Below are positions 45,208 to 56,230 of a DNA stretch of 64,000 nucleotides, in pieces (the first letter of the stretch is position 1; every line of letters begins with the position of its first letter). Location of the stretch: assembly GCF_025061645.1 (NCBI RefSeq), contig NZ_JANYMP010000023.1, positions 1 to 64,000 on the forward strand, given 5' to 3'. Both the position numbers and the translations under genes were made by a program. This DNA comes from Umezawaea endophytica. GTDB lineage: Bacteria; Actinomycetota; Actinomycetes; Mycobacteriales; Pseudonocardiaceae. The notes under the pieces were generated by a model, which did no database searches, was not told the DNA's origin, and saw only the letters and a list, made by a program, of their open reading frames with translations.

Positions 45208-46341
45208 CTAGCCGCGGATGGTGAGGCCGACCTTCTGGAACTCCTTCAGGTCCGAGTAGCCGGACTTGGCCATGGCCCTGCGGAGCGAGCCGAACAGGTT
45301 GGTGACACCGCGCGGGTCGACGGACGGGCCGAAGAGCAGCGTGCGGAGGTCCACCTCCTGGTCCACGCCGGGCGAGACGAAGCTGCGCGGCACGGACGGG
45401 TGGGCGCTCGCCGCCGTCCAGTACAGCCCCTGGCCGGGGGCTTCGGTGGCGGAGGCCAGCGGCTCGCCCAGCATCACGGCGTCCGCGCCGCAGGCGATGG
45501 ACTTGGCGATGTCGCCGCTCGTCTGCGCGCCGCCGTCGGCGATGACGTGGACGTACCGGCCACCGGTCTCGTCCAGGTAGTCGCGGCGGGCCGCCGCCGC
45601 GTCGGCGATGGCGGTGGCCATGGGGACGCCGATGCCCAGCACCGAGTCCGTGGTGGTGACGCCCGGCGTGTAGCCGTAGCCGACGATGACACCCGCCGCG
45701 CCGGTGCGCATGAGGTGCATCGCGGTGCGGTAGTCGCCGACACCGCCCGCGATCACCGGGACCTCCAGGTCGGCGATGAACGACTTGAGGTTCAGCGGCT
45801 CACCGTCGCGGAGGACGTGCTCGGCGGAGATGATCGTGCCCTGCACGACCAGGATCTCCACGCCCGCCGCCAGCAGGTCCGGGGTCAGTTCGGCCGCGCG
45901 CTGCGGGCTCACCCGGACCGCGACCGTGACGCCGGAGTCGCGCACCTCCTTGATGGCCGCCGCGACCAGGTCCAGCCGGACCGGGGCCGAGTGCAACTCC
46001 TGGAGCACCTTGACGGGCGCGCCGGGGTCGTCCGTGTCCTCGGTCGCCTCGACGAGGCGGAACAGGGCCTCCTCGACGTTGGCGTGCCTGGCCCACAGGC
46101 CCTCCGCGTTGAGGACCCCGAGACCGCCCAGCTCACCGACCGCCACCGCCGTGCCCGGCGACACGATGGCGTCGGTCGGGTGGGTGATCAGCGGGATGTC
46201 GAAGCGGTAGGCATCGATCTGCCACGCCGTCGAGACGTCCTTCGACGAACGAGTCCGCCGGGAGGGGATGATCTCGATGTCGTCCAGCTCGTAGGCCCGC
46301 CTCGCGGTCCGGCCCATGCCGATCTCGACCAGATCGCGCAC
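45208..46341 (-). CDS. guaB3: GuaB3-family IMP-dehydrogenase-related protein
   Basis: 377 residues, no CBS domains. Aligns with GuaB2 over the TIM barrel, but the catalytic loop reads GYGYTPGVTTTDSVLGIGVP where GuaB2 has [19 protein letters not shown], so the nucleophilic Cys is missing and one residue is inserted. Only GuaB2 is regarded as an active IMP dehydrogenase in M. tuberculosis, where the homologue is Rv3410c. The natural substrate is uncertain. GTG start with GAGAGGA, 11 bases after the guaB2 stop, thus an operon. Confidence 0.93.
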   Translation of the reverse strand: MRDLVEIGMGRTARRAYELDDIEIIPSRRTRSSKDVSTAWQIDAYRFDIPLITHPTDAIVSPGTAVAVGELGGLGVLNAEGLWARHANVEEALFRLVEATEDTDDPGAPVKVLQELHSAPVRLDLVAAAIKEVRDSGVTVAVRVSPQRAAELTPDLLAAGVEILVVQGTIISAEHVLRDGEPLNLKSFIADLEVPVIAGGVGDYRTAMHLMRTGAAGVIVGYGYTPGVTTTDSVLGIGVPMATAIADAAAARRDYLDETGGRYVHVIADGGAQTSGDIAKSIACGADAVMLGEPLASATEAPGQGLYWTAASAHPSVPRSFVSPGVDQEVDLRTLLFGPSVDPRGVTNLFGSLRRAMAKSGYSDLKEFQKVGLTIRG

Positions 46342-46352
46342 TTTTGATCCTC

Positions 46353-47975
<1,623 letters not shown>

Positions 47976-48024
47976 TCATGGTATCTGGGCGGTCACCGGC
48001 CTCCGCCCGGTACCGTGCGGGGTC

Positions 48025-48414
48025 GTGCCGCACGACGCCTTGCCGCCAGACCCCTTCGCCGAGGATCCGGAAGATCCCGCGAAGGCCATGGTCGAGCCAG
48101 AAGAAGACCACGAGCACCCCGAGATGGGCGATGAGGAACGCGCCGAACTCGTGGGTGACCTCAGCGACCTCGCGGTGTACCAAGCGCTGCTGGAACCCAG
48201 TGGTGTACGGGGAATCGTGGTGGACTGCGGCGAGTGCGAGGAGCCGCACTTCCACGACTGGGCGCTGCTGCGGGCCAGTCTGGAGCAGCTCCTGAACGAC
48301 GGCCGGATGCGTCCGCACGAACCCGCGTACGACCCGGACCCGTCGTCGTACGTCACGTGGGAGTACTGCCGCGGGTACGCCGACGGCGTCACCGCCACCG
48401 AGGACGCGCGCTGA
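48025..48414 (+). CDS. DUF5319-type protein (Rv3412-like)
   Basis: 129 residues. Acidic N-terminal half (PDPFAEDPEDPAKAMVEPEEDHEHPE), then a conserved core VRGIVVDCGECEEPHFHDWALLRASLEQLL with a CxxC and two His that could bind a metal, and ASYVTWEYCRGYADGV near the end. Matches the uncharacterised family found between guaB2 and the sigma-D locus in mycobacteria. GTG start eight bases after TACCGT (48011-48016), so probably leaderless. Confidence 0.88.
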   Translation: MPHDALPPDPFAEDPEDPAKAMVEPEEDHEHPEMGDEERAELVGDLSDLAVYQALLEPSGVRGIVVDCGECEEPHFHDWALLRASLEQLLNDGRMRPHEPAYDPDPSSYVTWEYCRGYADGVTATEDAR

Positions 48415-48416
48415 TG

Positions 48417-48460
48417 GTGTGACGAAGCCCGCCCCCGATCGGGGGCGGGCTTCGTCACAC
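48417..48460. terminator. Very strong bidirectional terminator
   Basis: A perfect 20-bp stem (48417-48436 with 48441-48460) and GATC loop between the convergent DUF5319 and anti-sigma genes; the most stable hairpin seen in the window. Confidence 0.9.
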
Positions 48461-48471
48461 CTGCTGCTGAT

Positions 48472-49401
48472 CTAGGAGGTCGCCGTCGTCCCGCTGGAGT
48501 TCGGCGAGACGCCGCCGGTGGGTTCCTCGGTCGGCTCGTCGGTCTCCTCCGGCGGGGGCGGCGGAGGAGCGACGCTCGACGAGTTCTGCGTCGGCTGCGA
48601 CGAACTGGTCGTGGGCGCGGGCGTCGTCGTCGACGAGGCCGTCGACGAGGTCGTCTGCGGGTTGCTGGTCGACGAGCCGGTGCCGGTGCTGTTCACCGTC
48701 GTCGTGGTGTCCGAGGTCGGGTTCGACGGGTTCGCGGTCGTCGCCGTCGTGCTCACCAGCTCGTCCAGGAGCTGGGTGTGCTTCTGGGACAGGTCGACGT
48801 GGCCGTCGTCGGCGGACACCTTCGGGAGTGCGACCCCCGCCTTCTCCAGCGCGTCTTTCGCCTCGTTGACCTTGCCCTCGCGCAGCGCGGCGCGGGCGTT
48901 CTCCAGGTCCGAGCTGACGGCGACGGCGGCCTCGATCGACTGCGCGTGGTCGGCGTACAGGACGCGGGTGAGGCCCCACAGCGCGTCGCCGGGCTGGGCG
49001 TCGCGGGCCACCAGGCTCACGCCGGTGAACGCGATGGCGATCATGGCGGCGGCGCTGGCGAGCGGGATGAGGAAGCGGTGCCGGGACGGGGCCTTCGGCC
49101 TCGCGGCCGCGATCGTCGCCACGGCGGTGTCCGTGTCGACCAGGTCCGAGATCGCCTGGCTGTCGACGTCGTGCCGCCACGCGAGCAGCAGCGCGTTGAG
49201 GTCGTCGTGGACGAGGTCGCCAACGCGGTCCGGGTCCTTGCCGCCCAGCGCGTCGAGCAGCGCGTCGTCGGCCTGGATACCGGTCAGGTCGCCGGGGAAC
49301 ACGTCACCGCTGTCCGCCGACTGGTCGTCGGAGGAGAGCTGGGCTCTCCCTTTCTGTCCGCGCACGACTTCTCCGTAGCCCTTCTCGTGCTGGTCGGCCA
49401 C
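48472..49401 (-). CDS. rsdA: Anti-sigma-D factor RsdA
   Basis: 309 residues. N-terminal sigma-binding segment DDALLDALGGKDPDRVGDLVHDDLNALLLAWRHDV, as in the RsdA family. One membrane segment (FLIPLASAAAMIAIAFTGVSLV). The outer part has a helical stretch (ENARAALREGKVNEAKDALEKAG), then a long Ser/Thr/Pro tail. It holds sigma-D inactive at the membrane; in mycobacteria it is cleared by regulated proteolysis. GTG start directly follows the sigD stop (TGA|GTG), so the pair is co-translated. Confidence 0.93.
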   Translation of the reverse strand: MADQHEKGYGEVVRGQKGRAQLSSDDQSADSGDVFPGDLTGIQADDALLDALGGKDPDRVGDLVHDDLNALLLAWRHDVDSQAISDLVDTDTAVATIAAARPKAPSRHRFLIPLASAAAMIAIAFTGVSLVARDAQPGDALWGLTRVLYADHAQSIEAAVAVSSDLENARAALREGKVNEAKDALEKAGVALPKVSADDGHVDLSQKHTQLLDELVSTTATTANPSNPTSDTTTTVNSTGTGSSTSNPQTTSSTASSTTTPAPTTSSSQPTQNSSSVAPPPPPPEETDEPTEEPTGGVSPNSSGTTATS

Positions 49402-49974
49402 TCAGACCACCTCCTCGGCTGCCAACGTCTTGCGGAGCCTGGACAGCGCGCGGTGCTGCGCCACCCTGACCGCTCCGGCGGTCGACCCGACCGCCGCGGC
49501 GGTCTCCTCGGCCGACAACCCGACCACCACCCGGAGCAGCAGGATCTCCCGCTGCTTCTCGGGCAGGACGCGCAAGAGCTGGGCCATCTGCCCGGTGAGT
49601 TCGCCCTGCATGGCCCGCTGCTCAGGACCGGCCTCGGTCTCGGGACCGTCCGGAACCTCGGCGACCGGTTCGGACCGGTTCCTGGAAGAGGACCGGTGGG
49701 AGTCGGCCACCTTGTGCGCGGCGATGCCGTACACGAAGGCGAGGAACGGGCGACCTTGATCGCGGTAGCTGGGCAAGGCCGTCAACACCGCGAGACACAC
49801 CTCCTGGGCCACGTCGTCCGCCGAAGCGAAAGACCTCTCCTGCCTTCCGACTCTGGCGCGGCAGTACCGCACCACCAGGGGACGGATCGAGGCCAACAGG
49901 CGCTCAACGGCGGCCCTGTCGCCCTCGACGGCCGCGCCTACTTCGGCGTCCAGTCCGTCCCCCAAGTTGGTCAT
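49402..49974 (-). CDS. sigD: ECF sigma factor SigD/ShbA
   Basis: 190 residues from ATG 49974 ([19 protein letters not shown]); the open frame runs far upstream without coding character. Region 2: [60 protein letters not shown]. Region 4: [46 protein letters not shown]. Corresponds to SigD in mycobacteria and to ShbA in Streptomyces, which drives transcription of the main sigma factor. Co-translated with its anti-sigma factor. The location beside bldM and guaB matches both lineages. Confidence 0.95.
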   Translation of the reverse strand: MTNLGDGLDAEVGAAVEGDRAAVERLLASIRPLVVRYCRARVGRQERSFASADDVAQEVCLAVLTALPSYRDQGRPFLAFVYGIAAHKVADSHRSSSRNRSEPVAEVPDGPETEAGPEQRAMQGELTGQMAQLLRVLPEKQREILLLRVVVGLSAEETAAAVGSTAGAVRVAQHRALSRLRKTLAAEEVV

Positions 49975-50188
49975 CGCGGACAGCAGTCCCGGTGTTACGC
50001 CTCGGCGTCTCGACAGCAAACAGCACACGACGTTCGACGTCACTCGTACTGGTGACCCACACGGTACCGGCCACGTGGGCAAATGGAGGAGGGAGGGGCA
50101 CCAAGACCCCTCTGACCTGCTCCACGCACAACCGAATCCAGCCCGGCGACAAGTCACCGGGCTGGATGAGGATACCCGCGGGCGTGAT

Positions 50189-50785
50189 CTAGGACACGAG
50201 ACCGCGACGGAAGCCGTGGGCGACCGCCTGTGCGCGGTCGCGGACACCCAGCTTGCGGAACAGCCTCCGCGCGTGGGTCTTCACGGTGTCTTCGGACAGG
50301 TAGAGCTCGCGCCCGATCTGACCGTTGCTCTTGCCCTGGCTCATGCCGCGCAGCACCTGGAGCTCGCGCTCCGTGAGCTGGACGCCGGGGTCCGAGGGTT
50401 GACGGGGCGCAGGCACCGACGTGCTCGCGAGGGTGTGGGCCAGCGCGGCCACCAACTCGGGGCGCGAGGCGTCCCAGCGGAGGTAACCACGGGCGCCACC
50501 CGCGATCGCGGCGGCGATGCTGCCCGCGTCGTCCGGGGCACCGAACACGATGACGTTGGCCTGCGGGTTGGCCGAGACGAGTCGCCGGGTCGCTTCGACA
50601 CCGGTCGGGACGGCGCGCTGGGTACCGACCAGCACGACGTCGACTGGCTGGCGTGAAAAGCGAGCCAACAACTCGTCACCGTGCGCTACGCAGTCAATGC
50701 GACTAACCCCGGGGACGGCCGACATGACACGGGTGAGGCCCTCCCGCACGCTGCGCCGGTCGTCGCAAATAAGGACCGTAGTCAC
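50189..50785 (-). CDS. bldM: BldM-like orphan response regulator with degenerate receiver
   Basis: 198 residues. BldM signature across the LuxR domain: [61 protein letters not shown]. The receiver retains Asp8-Asp9, but the phosphoacceptor position 54 (VLV-G-TQRA) is Gly instead of Asp. In Streptomyces BldM activates early and late sporulation genes, the latter with WhiI. Adjacent to sigD and near a whiB3/whiD gene, as in Streptomyces. GTG start with GGAAGGAG eight bases upstream. No histidine kinase nearby. Confidence 0.92.
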   Translation of the reverse strand: MTTVLICDDRRSVREGLTRVMSAVPGVSRIDCVAHGDELLARFSRQPVDVVLVGTQRAVPTGVEATRRLVSANPQANVIVFGAPDDAGSIAAAIAGGARGYLRWDASRPELVAALAHTLASTSVPAPRQPSDPGVQLTERELQVLRGMSQGKSNGQIGRELYLSEDTVKTHARRLFRKLGVRDRAQAVAHGFRRGLVS

Positions 50786-50865
50786 GGGGACTCCTTCCTG
50801 CAGCCGAGTGACGTTTCATCTCCCCTATCGGACGCTGGAGGCCCAACCTTGACACGATCCGGTGC

Positions 50866-51759
50866 TTAATCCGTCAAGAACTTCGACAGGGGGTCTGCGT
50901 TCGGGGGTTCCCCGGAACGGAGCAGCGCGGTCGGCACCCAGGGGGAGTCCCGCGCCAGCCGTCGACCGATCGGGTCAGCCCTGCGCAACACGCAGCTCAG
51001 AGCCTCGGTAGCCCGTACGGGAGGTTTACCCGCCGCAAATGGGTCGTGGTCGACGAGCACGAGTGCCGTCGGCCAGATCAACGACCACAGGTCTCGTTTG
51101 GTAATGTGATTTAGGTCACACTCTAGTAGCTCAACCCCGCGAGCCACCCCGTCGGCGGTCCCCCACACGACCAGAGAGGTCCCCAGGACGACCTCCGACT
51201 TGAGGACGTGGCGGACCGCCCCGGCCTCGCGGGCGACCTCCACGGCGGCCTCGGCGGGCGCGACGGCCGCCTCGGCGTGACCCTCCGCCAGCTCGATCTC
51301 CGCCGCCACCCACCCCCGGCGCACCTCCGTCCGCCAGCAGCGGGGCTCGACCGCGGCGAGCAGCCGCCGCGCCTCGCCCGTCCTACCAGCGCCGATGGCG
51401 TCCGCCGCCAACCCGAGCAGCGCGTCCGCGCGGGCACCGGCCGCGTCGACCCCGTCCGGGTCGGGCGCACCGGAGGTCGGAGCGGTCGCCAGCGCTCGGG
51501 CGTCCAGCCCCCTCGCCACCGCGTGGCCGCCCAGTTGGCGCCTGTGCGACGCGAACGCCGAGGCGGCCAGTGAGGCGACCACCCGGTCCCGGTCGTGCAG
51601 CAGGGCGCCCAGGACGGTCGCCGCGGCCGCGTAGTGGCCCTGCCCGCCGAGCACCACCGCGGCCAGCCAGCGCTCGCGCGCCGAGCCGTCCCGGAGGGTG
51701 CTCCAGACGGGTGTCCCCGGCTCGTCCCCGAACGCCGCACGTCTCAACTGGTCTTCCAC
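50866..51759 (-). CDS. Hypothetical helical-repeat protein (position of Rv3415c)
   Basis: 297 residues. Ala/Leu-rich helices throughout (ERWLAAVVLGGQGHYAAAATVLGALLHD; DALLGLAADAIGAGRTGEARRLLAAVE; GHAEAAVAPAEAAVEVAREAG) suggest TPR-like repeats. A conserved-looking end LLRSGEPPNADPLSKFLTD. Position between the sigma-D/bldM genes and whiB3 agrees with Rv3415c, of unknown function. GTG start. Confidence 0.75.
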   Translation of the reverse strand: MEDQLRRAAFGDEPGTPVWSTLRDGSARERWLAAVVLGGQGHYAAAATVLGALLHDRDRVVASLAASAFASHRRQLGGHAVARGLDARALATAPTSGAPDPDGVDAAGARADALLGLAADAIGAGRTGEARRLLAAVEPRCWRTEVRRGWVAAEIELAEGHAEAAVAPAEAAVEVAREAGAVRHVLKSEVVLGTSLVVWGTADGVARGVELLECDLNHITKRDLWSLIWPTALVLVDHDPFAAGKPPVRATEALSCVLRRADPIGRRLARDSPWVPTALLRSGEPPNADPLSKFLTD

Positions 51760-51790
51760 GGTTACATCGTGCCGCTCCCGGACGACTCAG

Positions 51791-52807
51791 TCAGCAGACG
51801 GCCTGTTCGACCGCCGCGGCGGCCGTGCCCAGGTCATCGATCCGCTCCGCCGTCGAGGGGACGACACCGCGCTCCCAGCCGGGACCGCCCACGAACAGGC
51901 GCACCCGCTGCCTCGTTCGTGGCAACGCCGCGAGCGCCCCCGGATCGGCGTAGCGCGGGAGCTGCGCCCAGAGCACCACGGCGGCGGGCGCGACGCGGCG
52001 CACGGCCGACCGCAGCGCTTCCGCGGGCAGGGCCGCCCCCAGTTGACGAATCCCCACTCCGCGCTGCGACAGGACAGCCGCCAACGGGTACAGCGGGATG
52101 TTGTGGCGCTCGTCCGGCATGCACGCGAGCAGCACCGGCCGGTGGTTACGCGGAGTGGTCACCACCGGCGTCACGCGGATCATCGCGGCCAGCACGCACT
52201 CGTTCAGCAGGTGCGAGACCTCGACCCCGGCGCCCGAGTGCTCCCACCGCGCGGCCATCGCGCCCAGCAGCGGGCGGACCACCTCGTCCCACGTCGCGAC
52301 CACGCCGTCCTCGCCGAGCGAGTCGGCCAAGATCTGCTGCGCGGCGACCGAGTCCATCGCGAGCACCGCCCGGCCGAGCCCCCTCGCCCGACGGCTCGCC
52401 CCCGGCATGCTCAGCCCGCGACCGCCGGTGCCCGCCTCCACCTCGCCGCCGGTCAGCACCGGGAGCGGCGCGGGCGACGGCGGGTGCAGGGCCCGTGGCA
52501 CGGGCACCCGCGACGCCAGCGCGTACTTCGCGGCCTCCGCCGACGACGCGCCCCGCAGCAGCGCCCGCTGCATCAGCTCCAGGCGGGCGATGTCACCCGG
52601 CGCGTACCGGCGGTGTCGCCCGGTCGTGTGATCGCTGGGGCCGAGGCCGTACCGGCGGTCCCAGGTGCGCAGGGTGGCGGGCGCGACTCCGAGCCGACGA
52701 GCCACCGCCGCCACCGACAGCACCAGTTGGGCGGCCGGATCCTCTTCTGCCGCGCCGGTTTCCCGTTCACCGCCGGTCGGCGCGGCGGGGTGTTCCGGAT
52801 GCGTCAT
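51791..52807 (-). CDS. MerR-family regulator with B12-binding-like C-terminal domain
   Basis: 338 residues from ATG 52807 (a GTG directly before it is equally possible). MerR helix-turn-helix: LSVAAVARRLGVAPATLRTWDRRYGLGPSDHTTGRHRRYAPGDIARLELMQRALLRGASSAEAA. The C-terminal part, GLGRAVLAMDSVAAQQIL...VVRPLLGAMAARWEHSGAGVEVSHLLNECVLAAM, resembles the helical cap and the following fold of cobalamin-dependent light sensors (CarH/LitR); the cap's Trp and His ligand motifs (WxxxEH type: RWEHSGAGVEVSHLL) are visible but the DxHxxG motif is not. A light or B12 response is thus uncertain. Divergent from whiB3. Confidence 0.85.
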   Translation of the reverse strand: MTHPEHPAAPTGGERETGAAEEDPAAQLVLSVAAVARRLGVAPATLRTWDRRYGLGPSDHTTGRHRRYAPGDIARLELMQRALLRGASSAEAAKYALASRVPVPRALHPPSPAPLPVLTGGEVEAGTGGRGLSMPGASRRARGLGRAVLAMDSVAAQQILADSLGEDGVVATWDEVVRPLLGAMAARWEHSGAGVEVSHLLNECVLAAMIRVTPVVTTPRNHRPVLLACMPDERHNIPLYPLAAVLSQRGVGIRQLGAALPAEALRSAVRRVAPAAVVLWAQLPRYADPGALAALPRTRQRVRLFVGGPGWERGVVPSTAERIDDLGTAAAAVEQAVC

Positions 52808-52871
52808 CACGCGGCCATCGTCCGGTCGCGGAGCCCGCGCGGCAACTCCGGGGGGTGAATGCCCAGGCACG

Positions 52872-52883
52872 GGGTGATCACCC
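52872..52883. promoter_or_regulatory. Palindromic operator candidate
   Basis: GGGTGATCACCC, a perfect 12-bp palindrome in the region between the divergent merR and whiB3 starts. The GGGTGA/TCACCC halves are those of BldM boxes in the reverse order. Confidence 0.4.
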
Positions 52884-53010
52884 ATCGGTTGAATAACGGG
52901 CTTTCTCGAGCCAGACCTCTTGAACAAGTTTTGGCGCGGTTCTACGGTGGATCAACATTAAGCCGAATGGAGCAGTCCACAGCAAAGTGGGCCAAGGAGG
53001 CGGTCTCGAC

Positions 53011-53307
53011 ATGGCGGACACCCGAAGGCTCCCCGGACCCAACGCCGACGTGTGGGACTGGCAGATGACCGGGTCTTGTCGCGGAATGGACAGCGCGTTC
53101 TTCTTCCACCCGGACGGGGAACGAGGCCCGGCTCGGGCCCGGAGGGAAGCACGGGCCAAGGCGGTGTGCCTCGCCTGCCCGGTGCTGGAGATGTGCAGGC
53201 GGCACGCGCTGGCCGTGCAGGAGCCCTACGGGATCTGGGGAGGCCTGTCGGAATCGGAACGGGACAACATCATCAAGTCGAGGAAGCGGCAGTTGGCGCT
53301 GACCTGA
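53011..53307 (+). CDS. whiB3: WhiB-family [4Fe-4S] regulator (WhiB3/WhiD-type)
   Basis: 98 residues from ATG 53011 with AAGGAGG ten bases upstream; an in-frame GTG 24 bases earlier lies in that site. Four cluster ligands Cys23, Cys53, Cys56 and Cys62 (C...CxxCxxxxxC) and the GIWGGLSESER turn at 74-84, followed by a basic end (IIKSRKRQLAL). WhiB proteins bind sigma-A region 4; WhiD is needed for spore maturation in Streptomyces, WhiB3 for redox control in mycobacteria. Order relative to groEL1 matches both. Confidence 0.94.
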   Translation: MADTRRLPGPNADVWDWQMTGSCRGMDSAFFFHPDGERGPARARREARAKAVCLACPVLEMCRRHALAVQEPYGIWGGLSESERDNIIKSRKRQLALT

Positions 53308-53396
53308 TCCGAGGCGCCGGAACGTTCGGCGCCGGGAGCCGGGACGCGGTCGACTTGTCGAGGGAGTCGACCCCGAACGGCGGTTCGGGCACGTGA

Positions 53397-53429
53397 AAGG
53401 GGCGGCACCAGGATCTGGTGCCGCCCCTT
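53397..53429. terminator. Bidirectional terminator between whiB3 and groEL1
   Basis: A perfect 14-bp stem (53397-53410 with 53416-53429) with GGATC loop and short A/T ends, between convergent stops. Confidence 0.85.
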
Positions 53430-53446
53430 CTCGCTGACAGGTGGAG

Positions 53447-55069
<1,623 letters not shown>

Positions 55070-55144
55070 CTAGCCTCTCTTGTGCGAAACGCCCCGGTAG
55101 CCCCGGGTAGGGGTCGCCGGGGCGCTTGCGTGTCAGCCGAACGA

Positions 55145-55438
55145 CTAGTTGATGACGGCCAGCACGTCGCGGGCGGAGAGGATCAAGTACTCCTCGCCGT
55201 TGTACTTGACCTCGGTGCCGCCGTACTTCGAGTAGATGACGACGTCGCCGACGGCCACGTCCACGGGGACGCGGTTGCCCTTGTCGTCGATTCGGCCCAG
55301 GCCGACCGCGATGACCTTGCCCTCCTGGGGCTTCTCCTTCGCGGTGTCCGGGATCACGAGGCCGGAAGCGGTCGTGGTCTCGGCCTCGCTGGCCTGGACG
55401 ACGATCTTGTCCTCGAGCGGCTTGATGTTCACGCTCAC
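55145..55438 (-). CDS. groES: Co-chaperonin GroES
   Basis: 97 residues from GTG 55438 ([14 protein letters not shown]), preceded by GGAGGT at seven bases; the ATG at 55459 has no ribosome site. GroES core: [25 protein letters not shown] (mobile loop and start of the barrel) and [33 protein letters not shown]. Forms the heptameric lid of GroEL. The untranslated leader contains an 8-bp hairpin (GGCAGGTG/CACCTGCC, 55470-55492) between CIRCE and the start. Confidence 0.97.
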   Translation of the reverse strand: MSVNIKPLEDKIVVQASEAETTTASGLVIPDTAKEKPQEGKVIAVGLGRIDDKGNRVPVDVAVGDVVIYSKYGGTEVKYNGEEYLILSARDVLAVIN

Positions 55439-55535
55439 CGGGCTGACCTCCACGGTCATTGAAAGCGTTGGCAGGTGGGTACGGCACCTGCCACCCCGCC
55501 GTCGCGGGGGTCGGGGCGGTACTGGCGCCGTGTGA

Positions 55536-55562
55536 TTAGCACTCTACCCACTTGAGTGCCAA
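55536..55562. promoter_or_regulatory. CIRCE (HrcA operator)
   Basis: TTAGCACTC-N9-GAGTGCCAA matches the CIRCE consensus TTAGCACTC-N9-GAGTGCTAA at 17 of 18 arm positions. It lies 98 bases upstream of groES, so the operon should be repressed by HrcA and induced by heat. Confidence 0.92.
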
Positions 55563-55644
55563 CGCTTCAACGGAGGGGCGGCTGGACTGTTCGGCGCAGG
55601 CGTGACAGGACAGGTGAACGCTGTCGAAAAGACCCTCGAAGTAG

Positions 55645-55797
55645 CATGATAATGCGAACGCAATACGCTCGTGCCGCACCTACCGAGGCCGCTACCTGCT
55701 GGTGGTGGCCACCGAGAACCACGGTGAGGCGTTCATCGTGACCGCACGTGACATGACCCCCGGCGAGAAGAAGACCTTCCAGAGGAAGGCGCGATGA
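55645..55797 (+). pseudogene. 5'-truncated toxin remnant (BrnT-like)
   Basis: The frame ending at TGA 55797 encodes GRYLLVVATENHGEAFIV followed by TARDMTPGEKKTFQRKAR, the C-terminal beta-strand and the ISARxxTxxEKxxF-like signature of BrnT-type toxins. Upstream in the same frame there is a stop at 55642-55644 and no ATG, GTG or TTG before the conserved part, so the N-terminal half is missing. The stop overlaps the antitoxin ATG (ATGA), as in intact toxin-antitoxin pairs. A GATAAT -10-like element at 55648-55653 sits in the decayed part. Confidence 0.6.
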
Positions 55798-56228
55798 CGA
55801 TGACCGAGCAGAACGAACACCTGCCACGCCCGGTTGAGGAACTGGAGGCGTTGGCGGCGTACTACGACACCCACGACACGTCGTCGGAGATGGAACAGGG
55901 CGAGTGGGTGGATCCGCGGCCGATGCGGACGACCTCGCTGCGGCTGCCGTCGGACGTGGTCGACGCCTTGAAGACCCTCGCCCAGGGCCGTGGTCTCAGG
56001 TACACGGCGTTCGTCAGGGAGATCATCGAAGAAGCCGTGAACGGCACACGGGCGGCCGAGTACGACGAACTCGCCATGATCAACCAGCGCCTCACCAGGA
56101 TCGAGGAGGCCGTGGCCGAGCACTCGGCACCCGTTCGGAGAGCACGGCCGCGATCGGGCAGGCGTCCGCCGAACCCGGCGCTCCGAGCCCTGGCGAAGCA
56201 GCAGGCGAACCACCGCCAGGCGAGTTGA
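55794..56228 (+). CDS. CopG-type (BrnA-like) antitoxin
   Basis: 144 residues. Acidic N-terminal part (LEALAAYYDTHDTSSEMEQGEWVDP), ribbon-helix-helix domain RTTSLRLPSDVVDALKTLAQGRGLRYTAFVREIIEEAV (about 43-80), and a basic Arg/Pro tail. Starts inside the stop of the toxin remnant. Without an active toxin it may persist as a plain DNA-binding regulator. It ends two bases from the convergent tsaD. Confidence 0.85.
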   Translation: MTMTEQNEHLPRPVEELEALAAYYDTHDTSSEMEQGEWVDPRPMRTTSLRLPSDVVDALKTLAQGRGLRYTAFVREIIEEAVNGTRAAEYDELAMINQRLTRIEEAVAEHSAPVRRARPRSGRRPPNPALRALAKQQANHRQAS

Positions 56229-56230
56229 CC

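Noticed and set aside
52840-53010. tRNA or small RNA in the whiB3 upstream region
   Set aside because: No cloverleaf or T-loop sequence could be formed; the region reads as a divergent promoter.
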